DNA of 64,000 nt, from NCBI GenBank assembly GCA_963555835.3, contig CAUVWZ020000002.1, positions 310,001-374,000 of the forward strand. Reading direction: 5' to 3'. Of the stretch, positions 45,752 through 53,737 are shown in pieces. Position 1 is the first letter of the stretch, and every line of letters begins with the position of its first letter. Under the pieces are notes generated by a model. It was not told the origin of the DNA. It saw only the letters and a program-made list of their open reading frames with translations, and did no database searches. This DNA is from JAPUME01 sp027294185 (GTDB lineage: Bacteria > Acidobacteriota > Terriglobia > UBA7540 > JAPUME01). The translations under genes and the position numbers were made by a program.

Positions 45752-45886
45752 GGGAGCTTCGAAAACGGTTCAGCCCTGAACCGGGCCCGGGGTTTCGACG
45801 GAACCCGCCTCGGGGAGGGTTTCCGTTAGATGTTGAAACTGCTGATCTTCCCTTGTCCTTTGTCCTTCTCCGTTTTCCTCTGTCAC

Positions 45887-45915
45887 AACATACGAGAAAT
45901 CCTGCCCCCTGTCAA
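45887..45915 (-). promoter_or_regulatory. Promoter of the tig-clpP-clpX-lon operon
   Basis: On the minus strand TTGACA (45915-45910), 17 bases, TATGTT (45892-45887). Leader to tig is about 130 bases. No heat-shock CIRCE inverted repeat is seen nearby. Confidence 0.75.
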
Positions 45916-46055
45916 TTCTATCGACTGGAGCCGAATTCAAGGTTAGTAGCATCCTTCGGAGAGGCTATGTTCGCAGGAAGACTCAGGTTGTAGGTGGGCA
46001 AAAGTTGCCGGGTCGTTCCCTTGGAGCGTGATTTCCCGCCCCCTGCGGGGGTAAG
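45916..46055. other. Intergenic, no gene seen
   Basis: Spacer between the tig promoter and the end of the large secreted TPR protein, both read on the minus strand. CCCGCCCCCTGCGGGGG at about 46035-46052 is a small GC-rich inverted repeat that could be the stem of a weak terminator for the upstream gene, but no T run follows. Confidence 0.35.
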
Positions 46056-49000
46056 CTAGGGTCTCGACCGGTAAGGCGCCAGGGGTGGAATCAGGGGCCG
46101 TGAGTGACGTGTCTGGTAGGTTCGGAGGTAGTCCTGATAATCCGGACCGGACGGCGGCTCTTCTCCCTGGCCGTAGGGGTAGGCCGACATGGAGAGGAAG
46201 GGAAGTGGCTCTACGGTTCTCCCGAAGCCTGCGTTCGGCTCACCCGGTTTCGCCCAGCCATGGGCATGCAAAATGAAGTCACGTTTCCAGCCCGGCGGCA
46301 GCGTGGGCAGCCGGCTCGCGTCAAATTCCACTGTCAGCTCGTCTCCCACCGACATGACGGTAAATTTGTCGTCCGCCCGGCTCAGGAGCTCCTTTACGTC
46401 GCCATAACGCGTGTAGAGACCCACATGAGGATTCCAGGGAGCGTTGGCAAGCAGGCGTTGGTAGTCAAAATCGTCGGGCCGCCGGTAGAGCGGGTCGTTG
46501 ACGGGTGTCGAGAATCCCCGGTAATGGAGGTCGGCGGAGAGGAGCGGCAACTCTCTCTTCTTTACATGGCTGCCCTCTTTTTCGGTTGAAAAGAAGGCCT
46601 GGTCCCAATAGACGCAGAGGTTGGTTACGATTCGCACGCTGCGGTCCTCGGAAAGGAATTTCTCCGACAAATCCACGACCATGGTCCGGTTGGTGCCGCT
46701 CGGCAGTCCCAGGTCGTCGATCACGGTGACCCATTCGCCGGCTTCGTCCTTCACCTGGAGAGCCGGAGGAACGATCTCCACTTCCCGATTGGTCGAAAGG
46801 GCGCGGGAGCCGTCTGAATTCGTCCACAGGACCCAGCCCGTGAGGAAAAGCTTTAGGTTTCCGGACGGGGTGATGCGCCCGGGGTCCAGGGTGAGGGTGT
46901 GAGGTTCGGCGACGCCGGTAATGCGATGCCGCTTGAAATCCCCGGCGTAGGAGCCGTCGACCGAAAGTAGTCGCCCCAACAAGTCGTGGCCGTGATGGTC
47001 CCGCGCCGAGACGGGGAAGTGTTTCCTGCCTACCCTGTGGAGTGACGGGGAAGGAAAGGGCGGCGACGAATATCGTTCATCGGCATAAATTTCCTCTTCT
47101 TGCGGGTGGTCAACTGCATAGAGACGCACGCGGTCGAAGAAGTCTGCTTCACGCAGTTCATTGGTAAGCTGGAGCACATAGCGGCCGTTCTGTTGCCGCA
47201 TCACGTCTCCCGGAATGCGGACGTACTCCTGCGGGTTGGGTGTAATGGTAGTGCCGTCGGGCAGGTATTCTCCGAGCGGTGCCACGCCTAGCACGTCGGT
47301 CAGGAAAACGTAGCGCTTGCCGTTCCAAACATAGAGGAAGGGACAGGAGCTCGCCAATCGCTCCGATTCGCGCATGTCGAGCGACTGGTCGGCGGTCACT
47401 TCAATTCGGTTCTGGATGATCAGGTTGGGCCAGGTCAGACGCACTACATCCAGTTTTTCCCGATTGCCGGTGAAAAGCCGCAACGGCCCGCCGGTCACGA
47501 GCACCTTCCGGTAAAAGTTTCCCGCCTTCACTTCGACGACCGCGCCCACACCGGCCAGATTGCTCTTTGAGCCCGCAAGGCCGATTTGCAGCCAGCGCCC
47601 GGGCCGTCCCCGGGTTTCGTATACGCGCAATGTTCCTTCTCGGTCGAGAGCCAGCAGGTTGACGTGCCCCCAATCGCGGAGAGGAGCGGCGCCGAGTGTC
47701 GCCGCAAGGGCGCGTGGGCCGGAGTTCGGCAGATCATGCGCGGCAGGCCGAAAGCCGCGGCCGGAATCGTTCAAAAGGATTCGCGCGCCTTTCGAATCCA
47801 CCAGAACGAGATCATCGGAACCGTCGGCATTGAGGTCCGCTACGGTTCCCCGTACCGGGCCTCCTCTCGAAGCGAGCAACCGTGAAGGGTCGGGCATAGG
47901 AGTGAAATTTCCCGACCCATCGTTGAGAAGCAATCGGGGGGAGCCGGTCGTCCACAAAAGAAGGTCCAGGTTTCCGTCGTGGTTGAAATCGGCCGTCGTC
48001 GCGGCGCGGGACTCGGTGCGATTCACTGCCGTGCCGGCCTGGGGAGTGTGATCTCTGAATTTGGACTCGCCCTGCCCCAGGAAGATCGCAGGGCTGCGGC
48101 CATCGCGCGAGATCACCAGGTCAATGGTGAGGTCATTGTTGAAATCGCTCAGGGTGACGTTGCGGTTGTGTGCTCTCTCGGAAGAGAATCCGGCCTCCTG
48201 GGTTTGCTGGGTGAAGGTTCCGTCGCCGTTATTGCGGTAGAAATGATTTACGCCTGCAGCAAAATCCTGCGGGAAGCGGAGCGGTTGTTTCGCGGGAACA
48301 CGACTGAGGTCGGCAAAGCCTGTCAGAAAAAGGTCGAGCAGACCGTCGTTATCGGAATCGAAAAAGACGGCAGAGGATATGACCTCTTGCGAGTGAGCCG
48401 CCAGGCCCGCCTTGCGGCTGATGTCGGTGAATCCGCCCCCCTCGCCGCGTTGAAAGAGTTTCACTCCTTTGGCCCCGACCACCAAGAGGCTCATCTGTCC
48501 ACTATTGTCAAAATCGGCGAAGGCCGCCCCCAGAGTTGCCTCCAAATTCCCGATGCCGGCTTCTGCGGTGACATCAGAGAAACCGCCGGCTCCATCATTC
48601 CGGAAAAGCCGGCTGCGGCCCGCAGGGTTTACTAGGAACAGGTCGGGACGGGTGTCGGAGTCGAAATCCGCCACGACGATGGAGGGTTGCCATAATGTGG
48701 CGATTCGCTTGCCCAGCGAGGCCAGAGTTTCTTTGTCGTTTGAAATTTCGAGAGTCTGAGAGGAATTGCCTGCCGACAATGTCCCCGACGGAAAAATTGT
48801 CATTCGTGCCGTGACATCTGTAAAAGCCAGGGTTTGGGGCGCGCTTCGCGAGGAGGGAGCCTCCGGTTCGGGCGGGGGAACGAGAATGGCGCCGTATCTT
48901 CCTCCTTCGAGCGCCGGCATTTGGAGCGCAATGCTGGGCACCTTGTCTTTGACAGACTGGTGTGTCTGGAAGAGCTTCATGGCCTCTTCCCTCCGTTTCA

Positions 49001-49649
49001 GACGCATCAAGGTTGTGAAGCTATGAAACAGAGAGGCAACATAAAAATTCTGGCCCTTTCCGAAGCCCATGTTCACGACGCGGCTGTAAGATTCAAGGGC
49101 TTCCGGCAGCTTGCGCTGATCGAAACGTACCTTGGCCAGGTTGAACCACGTGGCGGGGTCTTCCGGGTCGGCTTCCACGACTTGTTGAAGAAGAGCCTCA
49201 GCGTCGGGATATCGAAGCAGCCGCTTGTGGAGAATGCCGAGATTGTAGAGGACGGCGGTCGAGCGCGGCGCCATTCGGCGGGCCGTGGTCAGCTCACCCA
49301 TTGCAGCATCGAGTTGCTGGTTCTGCATCAGCGCCAGGCCCAGGTTCAAGTGGTCCTCGGCTTTCGAGCGGCCCAAGGCGGTAATCTTTTCAAACCGGGC
49401 GATGGCCTCGTCGTATTTTCCCTGTTCGTAGTAGGCTTTGCCGACATTGCGCAAGGTTTGCAGCGAGGGTGGGTCCTGAGGGAGGAGTGATGCGGATTCG
49501 GGTTTCAAGAAGGGCGTGGGTTCTGCCTGAGAAACCGGGATCCGGGTCGAAACCAGCAGGTAGAGGAATCCACCCGCCAAAACAAGAGAAAAAATTCGGG
49601 AGATGGCTTTAGGGCGACTCGGTTGTCTCAAAGATCGCTTCAGGAGCAT
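46056..49649 (-). CDS. Large secreted TPR / FG-GAP / ASPIC-type protein
   Basis: A 1197-residue envelope or secreted protein of unknown role. Residues ~19-36 are a signal peptide or anchor (ISRIFSLVLAGGFLYLLV). Residues 60-200 hold about four TPRs (NVGKAYYEQGKYDEAIARFEKI; YNLGILHKRLLRYPDAEALL). Residues ~310-690 contain at least six FG-GAP/VCBS calcium-type blades (VVADFDSDTRPDLFLVN, ADFNHDGNLDLLLW, ADLNADGSDDLVLVD). An ASPIC/UnbV-like segment follows (GVGAVVEVKAGNFYRKVLVTGG). The last ~430 residues, beginning at FLYVWNGKRYVFLTDVLGVAPLGEY, match no family I know. Similar TPR-ASPIC architectures are frequent in Acidobacteriota. A TATAAT lies 68 bases upstream of the start. Confidence 0.8.
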   Translation of the reverse strand: MLLKRSLRQPSRPKAISRIFSLVLAGGFLYLLVSTRIPVSQAEPTPFLKPESASLLPQDPPSLQTLRNVGKAYYEQGKYDEAIARFEKITALGRSKAEDHLNLGLALMQNQQLDAAMGELTTARRMAPRSTAVLYNLGILHKRLLRYPDAEALLQQVVEADPEDPATWFNLAKVRFDQRKLPEALESYSRVVNMGFGKGQNFYVASLFHSFTTLMRLKRREEAMKLFQTHQSVKDKVPSIALQMPALEGGRYGAILVPPPEPEAPSSRSAPQTLAFTDVTARMTIFPSGTLSAGNSSQTLEISNDKETLASLGKRIATLWQPSIVVADFDSDTRPDLFLVNPAGRSRLFRNDGAGGFSDVTAEAGIGNLEATLGAAFADFDNSGQMSLLVVGAKGVKLFQRGEGGGFTDISRKAGLAAHSQEVISSAVFFDSDNDGLLDLFLTGFADLSRVPAKQPLRFPQDFAAGVNHFYRNNGDGTFTQQTQEAGFSSERAHNRNVTLSDFNNDLTIDLVISRDGRSPAIFLGQGESKFRDHTPQAGTAVNRTESRAATTADFNHDGNLDLLLWTTGSPRLLLNDGSGNFTPMPDPSRLLASRGGPVRGTVADLNADGSDDLVLVDSKGARILLNDSGRGFRPAAHDLPNSGPRALAATLGAAPLRDWGHVNLLALDREGTLRVYETRGRPGRWLQIGLAGSKSNLAGVGAVVEVKAGNFYRKVLVTGGPLRLFTGNREKLDVVRLTWPNLIIQNRIEVTADQSLDMRESERLASSCPFLYVWNGKRYVFLTDVLGVAPLGEYLPDGTTITPNPQEYVRIPGDVMRQQNGRYVLQLTNELREADFFDRVRLYAVDHPQEEEIYADERYSSPPFPSPSLHRVGRKHFPVSARDHHGHDLLGRLLSVDGSYAGDFKRHRITGVAEPHTLTLDPGRITPSGNLKLFLTGWVLWTNSDGSRALSTNREVEIVPPALQVKDEAGEWVTVIDDLGLPSGTNRTMVVDLSEKFLSEDRSVRIVTNLCVYWDQAFFSTEKEGSHVKKRELPLLSADLHYRGFSTPVNDPLYRRPDDFDYQRLLANAPWNPHVGLYTRYGDVKELLSRADDKFTVMSVGDELTVEFDASRLPTLPPGWKRDFILHAHGWAKPGEPNAGFGRTVEPLPFLSMSAYPYGQGEEPPSGPDYQDYLRTYQTRHSRPLIPPLAPYRSRP

Positions 49650-49716
49650 TTCTCGCGTCCTCGTAATTTTGGCCGCAGTCTGAATGAGTTGGATGCTGGG
49701 AGAGTCTAAAAGGATG

Positions 49717-49722
49717 ATTATA
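49717..49722 (-). promoter_or_regulatory. Perfect -10 box upstream of the TPR/FG-GAP gene
   Basis: TATAAT on the minus strand, about 68 bases before the start codon at 49649. No recognisable -35 box stands at 16-18 bases, so the promoter may depend on an activator. Confidence 0.4.
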
Positions 49723-49777
49723 CGGGCAACTCAATCGGCGGGGGGCAATAATAAGTCTCCGAACAACGGGAGGTTCT

Positions 49778-51181
49778 CTATTCTTCCGCATTCCGCCTGC
49801 CCCCTCGCCACAACCAGAAACGATAGGCAATACCACCGCTTGCGATTGTAACCAGCCCCCAGGTTGACTCTACCGGTCGCAGCGCCAGCGTATAGACCAG
49901 CATCCAGGCTGATACCAGAACAAAAGTCAGCGGAATGGCAGGGTAAAACAAGTTGAGGGCCCGGGTCCGGCACCAACCCTCGCGTTTCCGCAGTTTCAGC
50001 AATCCTGCCGTTGCAAGTCCGGCAAAAAAGATGAGCGCAAAACCGACGTAGTAGAAGAGCGCCTCAATCGAACCCACCAGAATCATCATCGAGGCCGCCA
50101 ACGCCTGGTAAAGGATGGAATGCGCAGGAGTCTGCCAGCGCGGGTGAATACGTCCGGCGTCGGGGAAAAAGCACCCGTCGATTGCCATGGCGTAGTACAC
50201 CCGGGGTCCGGCAATGACCATGGCGCTCACGGCGGAAACCAGGGCCATTGCCATAACGGCGCTGAACAGATCCCCTACTTGTTTCCCGAACAGGGCCGTC
50301 GCCGTAACCGCGCCTACGGCCTCGACTCCCTTCAACTCTTCCAGGGGGACGGCGTAGATGTAAATCATGTTCAGACACAGATAGAGTATCAAAACCAGCA
50401 GAGTCCCGCTCACCAGCACCCGGGGCAGGACGGTTGCCGGGTCGCGCAATTCCTCCACGACATAGGTGGCTGCATTCCATCCGCTGTAAGCGAACATGAC
50501 GACAATCAGAGAGAGCCCGAATTGGGCCGCCAACGTGTGGGAGGAAGTCCTCTCCGCCGATTGCAGAAAATGTCCGACATTTCCTTTTCCGACGAAGACC
50601 CCGAGCGTGATGAAGACGAGAATCACGCCGACCTTCAGGGTCGTCAGAACATTTTGCAGGCGCGCGGCAATTCGAAGCCCAAAAACGTTGACCAGCGCAA
50701 AGAGCGCAACCAGAGAGATTGCCACCAACTGACCGGCGCCCCAATGAACCTCTACCAGACCCAAATCCAGAACCGTATTCGATGCTCGTTGTGAACCCGT
50801 AGCATCTGTGGAGGAAAGAAAAGGAATGAAATATCCCAGGTAAACGGAGGCCGCAAGGGCGCTGGCGGCGATGGGGGCGGAAAATCCGGCGAAGAAGGAT
50901 ACCCACCCGCTCATGAATCCCCAGGTGGGTCCCCAGGCTTCACGCAGGTAGATGTACTCGCCGCCGGAGCGGGGAAGATTTATTCCCAGTTCGGCGTAGG
51001 CCAGGCATCCGGCCATAGCCATCAATCCACCGGCGAGCCAGATTCCTATGACCAGCAGGGGGCTGCCCAGGTCGGCGGCCAGGAAGCCCGTGGAGGTAAA
51101 AATGACAGTCCCGATCATATTGGAGACAACCAGGGCGGTGGCGCTGAAAGCGGTCAGTTCTCGAGGAAAGGGAGACGCCAA
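49778..51181 (-). CDS. APC-superfamily amino acid permease
   Basis: Secondary transporter for an amino acid or amine; substrate unknown. The family N-terminus FPRELTAFSATALVVSNMIG (consensus GxG region reads GTVIFTSTG) follows a TTG at 51181 with GAGAGG five bases upstream, giving 467 residues and about twelve transmembrane segments. An open frame to 51424 would overlap the divergent methyltransferase gene and adds no family sequence. Typical motifs include YAELGINLPRSGGEYIYLREAWGP and FAYSGWNAATYVVEE. The last segment ends in a basic cytoplasmic tail (LWRGGRRNAEE). Confidence 0.87.
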   Translation of the reverse strand: MASPFPRELTAFSATALVVSNMIGTVIFTSTGFLAADLGSPLLVIGIWLAGGLMAMAGCLAYAELGINLPRSGGEYIYLREAWGPTWGFMSGWVSFFAGFSAPIAASALAASVYLGYFIPFLSSTDATGSQRASNTVLDLGLVEVHWGAGQLVAISLVALFALVNVFGLRIAARLQNVLTTLKVGVILVFITLGVFVGKGNVGHFLQSAERTSSHTLAAQFGLSLIVVMFAYSGWNAATYVVEELRDPATVLPRVLVSGTLLVLILYLCLNMIYIYAVPLEELKGVEAVGAVTATALFGKQVGDLFSAVMAMALVSAVSAMVIAGPRVYYAMAIDGCFFPDAGRIHPRWQTPAHSILYQALAASMMILVGSIEALFYYVGFALIFFAGLATAGLLKLRKREGWCRTRALNLFYPAIPLTFVLVSAWMLVYTLALRPVESTWGLVTIASGGIAYRFWLWRGGRRNAEE

Positions 51182-51383
51182 GGTTTCCTCTCGCAAGTGC
51201 GGAAGGGGGCTGGTATCATCGTGCCATAAAGGATAGAAGGTGCCGGGCCTTTTCAGCGCGGCAAGGAAGTGTAAGATTATGGCTTCCGGCATAGTCGAGG
51301 CAAGAGGAAGATGAGTTTTCTTTCGCTTTCTTGATTCGAGAGTTATCCGGATGTGAGGTCGCAGGAGAAACAGGAGGAATTCG

Positions 51384-52004
51384 ATGAGTCTAGGACGGCC
51401 CTTTCGCTGGAACTCATTTCTCATTGTCTTGCTGGTCGCAGGCTTTGGGGTGGACGGGGTTCGAGGCCAGACGGAAAGCCGGAGTTTCCCTCTGGGTCCC
51501 CCTCCGATTTCGAGGTCGGAACCGAGAAAGCTGGCGCCTTATGTGTCGACTCCCATGAATATCGTGGAGCAGATGCTGGAGCTTTCAGAGCTGAAGCCCG
51601 GAGAGACGCTCTATGATCTCGGTTGCGGAGATGGAAGAATTATCATCATGGCTGCCGAGAAGTTCCAGGCCCGGGCGGTGGGCGTTGAGCTGAACGAAAA
51701 CCTGTACAAGGAGGCGTTGGGAAAGGTCAAGGCCAAGGGGCTGGAGGACCGCGTACGGATCATACAGGGGGATCTTCTGGATCAGAACCTGCGCCCCGCA
51801 GACGTAGTAACTCTTTATCTTTTGACCAGCGCCAACGAAAAGATTCGTCCCCGGATGGAGAAGAGTCTTCGCAACGGTTCGCGAGTGGTCTCCCACGATT
51901 TCAAGATTCCCGGCTGGAAGCCGGAAAAAATGCGAAACATTGTGGATCGCAATGGCATTTCCCATACCCTGTACTTATATAAGCTGCCGCAGGGCGCGCA
52001 GTAA
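51384..52004 (+). CDS. Exported class I SAM-dependent methyltransferase
   Basis: Seven-strand methyltransferase with an N-terminal signal peptide. Residues 1-30 are a classic signal (basic start, FLIVLLVAGFGV core, possible cleavage near VRGQ). The SAM site is YDLGCGDGRIIIMAA near residues 77-92, followed by GVELNENLYKEA, the acidic strand-2 end, and IIQGDLLDQ. VTLYLLTSANEKIRPRMEKS is reminiscent of DOT1-like/Methyltransf families, but substrate is unknown. AGGAGG lies six bases before the ATG. It is divergent from the permease and overlaps the next methyltransferase gene. Confidence 0.82.
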   Translation: MSLGRPFRWNSFLIVLLVAGFGVDGVRGQTESRSFPLGPPPISRSEPRKLAPYVSTPMNIVEQMLELSELKPGETLYDLGCGDGRIIIMAAEKFQARAVGVELNENLYKEALGKVKAKGLEDRVRIIQGDLLDQNLRPADVVTLYLLTSANEKIRPRMEKSLRNGSRVVSHDFKIPGWKPEKMRNIVDRNGISHTLYLYKLPQGAQ

Positions 52005-52680
52005 CGCCCGGCCCTCAGACGGCAACCTGCGGTTCCTGCGCGTCTTCCGGGCCGCCGCATGCCTCCTGACAACCCTTCTGCTATCCTCCCCGGTTTCACT
52101 CCTTCACGCACAGAACCCTTCTCGAGACGAGGTGTTGGGCCACCTCGCGGCCATGCGTCGCGGGCAGCGAGGCATGATGAACGTGGTGCCGGACGAGGGC
52201 CGCCACCTGCATGACCTGATCTTGAAGCACAGGGTGAAAAACGTCCTGGAGGTCGGCACTTCAAACGGCTACTCAGGGATTTGGATGGGATTGGCCTTGC
52301 GGGAGACGGGAGGCAATCTCACCACCCTTGAAATTGATCAGGGTCGGGCAAACCTGGCACGGGAGAATTTCCGCCGTACCGGGCTTGATTCCCGCATTCA
52401 CCTGGTTCTGGGCGATGCGCTGAAATCGCTTACCCGGCTGGACGGCACCTTTGATTTCGTCTTTATCGACGCCGCCAAAAGCGAGTACGTGCAGTATCTG
52501 GAATTGCTTCTGCCACGGGTCTCCCCGGGGGGCATCATCGTGGCGCATAATGTGGATTCCCACCGCGGTCAGCTTCGAGCCTATCTGGCGAACGTCAACA
52601 ACCACCCTCAGCTCGCGACCACGATGCAGAGCTACGGACCGGGAGGCTTTTCGGTAAGCATCAAGCTTGAGAGCCCCTGA
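51940..52680 (+). CDS. Exported O-methyltransferase-like protein
   Basis: Class I SAM methyltransferase of the caffeoyl-CoA/catechol O-methyltransferase type (PF01596-like). Motif I VLEVGTSNGYSGIWM lies near residues 101-115, then LTTLEIDQGRANLA and the FDFVFIDAAKSEYVQYLEL block with the metal-site aspartate, and GGIIVAHNV with Asn-Val replacing the usual DN. A hydrophobic segment at residues 38-55 (ACLLTTLLLSSPVSLLHAQ) looks like a signal peptide. The start is uncertain: ATG codons at 51940 or 51952 lie inside the upstream gene; a non-standard CTG near 52027 would place the signal at the very start. The two genes overlap, so they should be co-expressed. Confidence 0.78.
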   Translation: MWIAMAFPIPCTYISCRRARSNARPSDGNLRFLRVFRAAACLLTTLLLSSPVSLLHAQNPSRDEVLGHLAAMRRGQRGMMNVVPDEGRHLHDLILKHRVKNVLEVGTSNGYSGIWMGLALRETGGNLTTLEIDQGRANLARENFRRTGLDSRIHLVLGDALKSLTRLDGTFDFVFIDAAKSEYVQYLELLLPRVSPGGIIVAHNVDSHRGQLRAYLANVNNHPQLATTMQSYGPGGFSVSIKLESP

Positions 52681-52714
52681 CGCCCGCCTGTCTTCAGCCC
52701 TCCCCGGAAATAAT

Positions 52715-53509
52715 TCATGGCTTCCGGCCGTTGTTCCTTTCCTGCGCTTTTCCCGCCATGGGGACGAATTTTACCGGCAGGAGAATTTCCCGCTTCAAGC
52801 CCCTGGCAGTCCTGGTCATCCGGACCAGCTTTTGCCCCCTTCCACCCAGTGGCAGGATCAGCCTTCCTCCCACCCGAAGCTGATCTAGGAGAGGCTGGGG
52901 AACCTGCAGGGGGGCCGCGGTGACAACGATGGCGTCGAAGGGAGCCCGCTCGGGCCAGCCGTCGTAGCCGTCACCGATGCGGAACCGGATGTTTTCATAT
53001 CCCAGACTTTCCAGAAGGCTTTTCGCCTTCCGCCCCAGTGGCTCGACGATCTCTATCGTGTAGACTTCAAGCGACAAGCAGGCCAGCACGGCGGCTTGAT
53101 AACCCGATCCGGTTCCGATTTCGAGAACACGGTCGGTGGGGAGAATCCGTGCGGCCTGAGTCATATAGGCTACAATGTAGGGTTGGGAAATGGTCTGCCC
53201 ATGACCAATGCGAAGGGCAGTGTCCTGGTAAGCTTTTGCCTGCATAGCGGCAGGGACAAACAGGTGGCGAGGCACCTTTCGCATGGCCTGCAGAACTTTC
53301 GAGTCATGAACGCCACGGGCGGCAATATGGTTCGCCACCATGCGGCGACGGGCCTCATCCCAGGCCTGCGGTCGGGCGAGCGTGGTGGAGCCGGCCTCCA
53401 GATCAACGGGTGGGCGAGGGTCGTGTGCACAAGTGAGTGTCAGCGGGAGCACAGCGAACAGCATTACCACTGGGCTTAGTCGCCATCGCATACCGAATCT
53501 CATTCGCAT
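52715..53509 (-). CDS. pcm: Exported protein-L-isoaspartate O-methyltransferase
   Basis: PCMT methylates isoaspartyl residues in damaged proteins so they can be repaired. The conserved core is complete: RGVHDSKVLQAMRKVPRHLFVP, AYQDTALRIGHGQTISQPYIVA, SAM motif VLEIGTGSGYQAAVLA and GDGYDGWPERAPFDAIVVTAA. An extra N-terminus (residues 1-30: RWRLSPVVMLFAVLPLTLT then C) acts as a signal peptide; the Cys-containing stretch LTLTC is a poor lipobox. Cytoplasmic Pcm proteins are near 210 residues, this one has 264. Convergent with the previous methyltransferase. An extended -10 promoter within an inverted repeat lies upstream. Confidence 0.9.
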   Translation of the reverse strand: MRMRFGMRWRLSPVVMLFAVLPLTLTCAHDPRPPVDLEAGSTTLARPQAWDEARRRMVANHIAARGVHDSKVLQAMRKVPRHLFVPAAMQAKAYQDTALRIGHGQTISQPYIVAYMTQAARILPTDRVLEIGTGSGYQAAVLACLSLEVYTIEIVEPLGRKAKSLLESLGYENIRFRIGDGYDGWPERAPFDAIVVTAAPLQVPQPLLDQLRVGGRLILPLGGRGQKLVRMTRTARGLKREILLPVKFVPMAGKAQERNNGRKP

Positions 53510-53559
53510 ATCTCGTGAGTCGAGAGCCGAAGGGCAGGCGCGGCAAGGGGAGGAGGTAA

Positions 53560-53589
53560 ATTCTCCAGGCCGATTATACCACGGAGAAT
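53560..53589 (-). promoter_or_regulatory. Extended -10 promoter inside an inverted repeat, upstream of pcm
   Basis: ATTCTCC (53560-53566) and GGAGAAT (53583-53589) are perfect inverted 7-mers, 16 bases apart. Between them, on the minus strand, lies TGGTATAAT (53581-53573), an extended -10 element. No -35 box is seen. The layout suits a dimeric regulator that covers the promoter, though no regulator gene is adjacent. Confidence 0.6.
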
Positions 53590-53737
53590 CAGGTGGCTTG
53601 CACTTCCGGTCGCGCGGGCGCCATTCCCGGGGAGCCAGGTTAGGATTGCAAATTCAAGAAAGAGGGGATTTTTCGCTCGGGTCGGTCAACTCCGGGGGCC
53701 CCTGTCCGCATCCAAGCTGGCAGGGAGAACAAGTGAT

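Noticed and set aside
51182..51424. 81-residue N-terminal extension of the permease
   Set aside because: It overlaps the divergent methyltransferase start, contains no family sequence, and a better start (TTG at 51181 with GAGAGG) exists.
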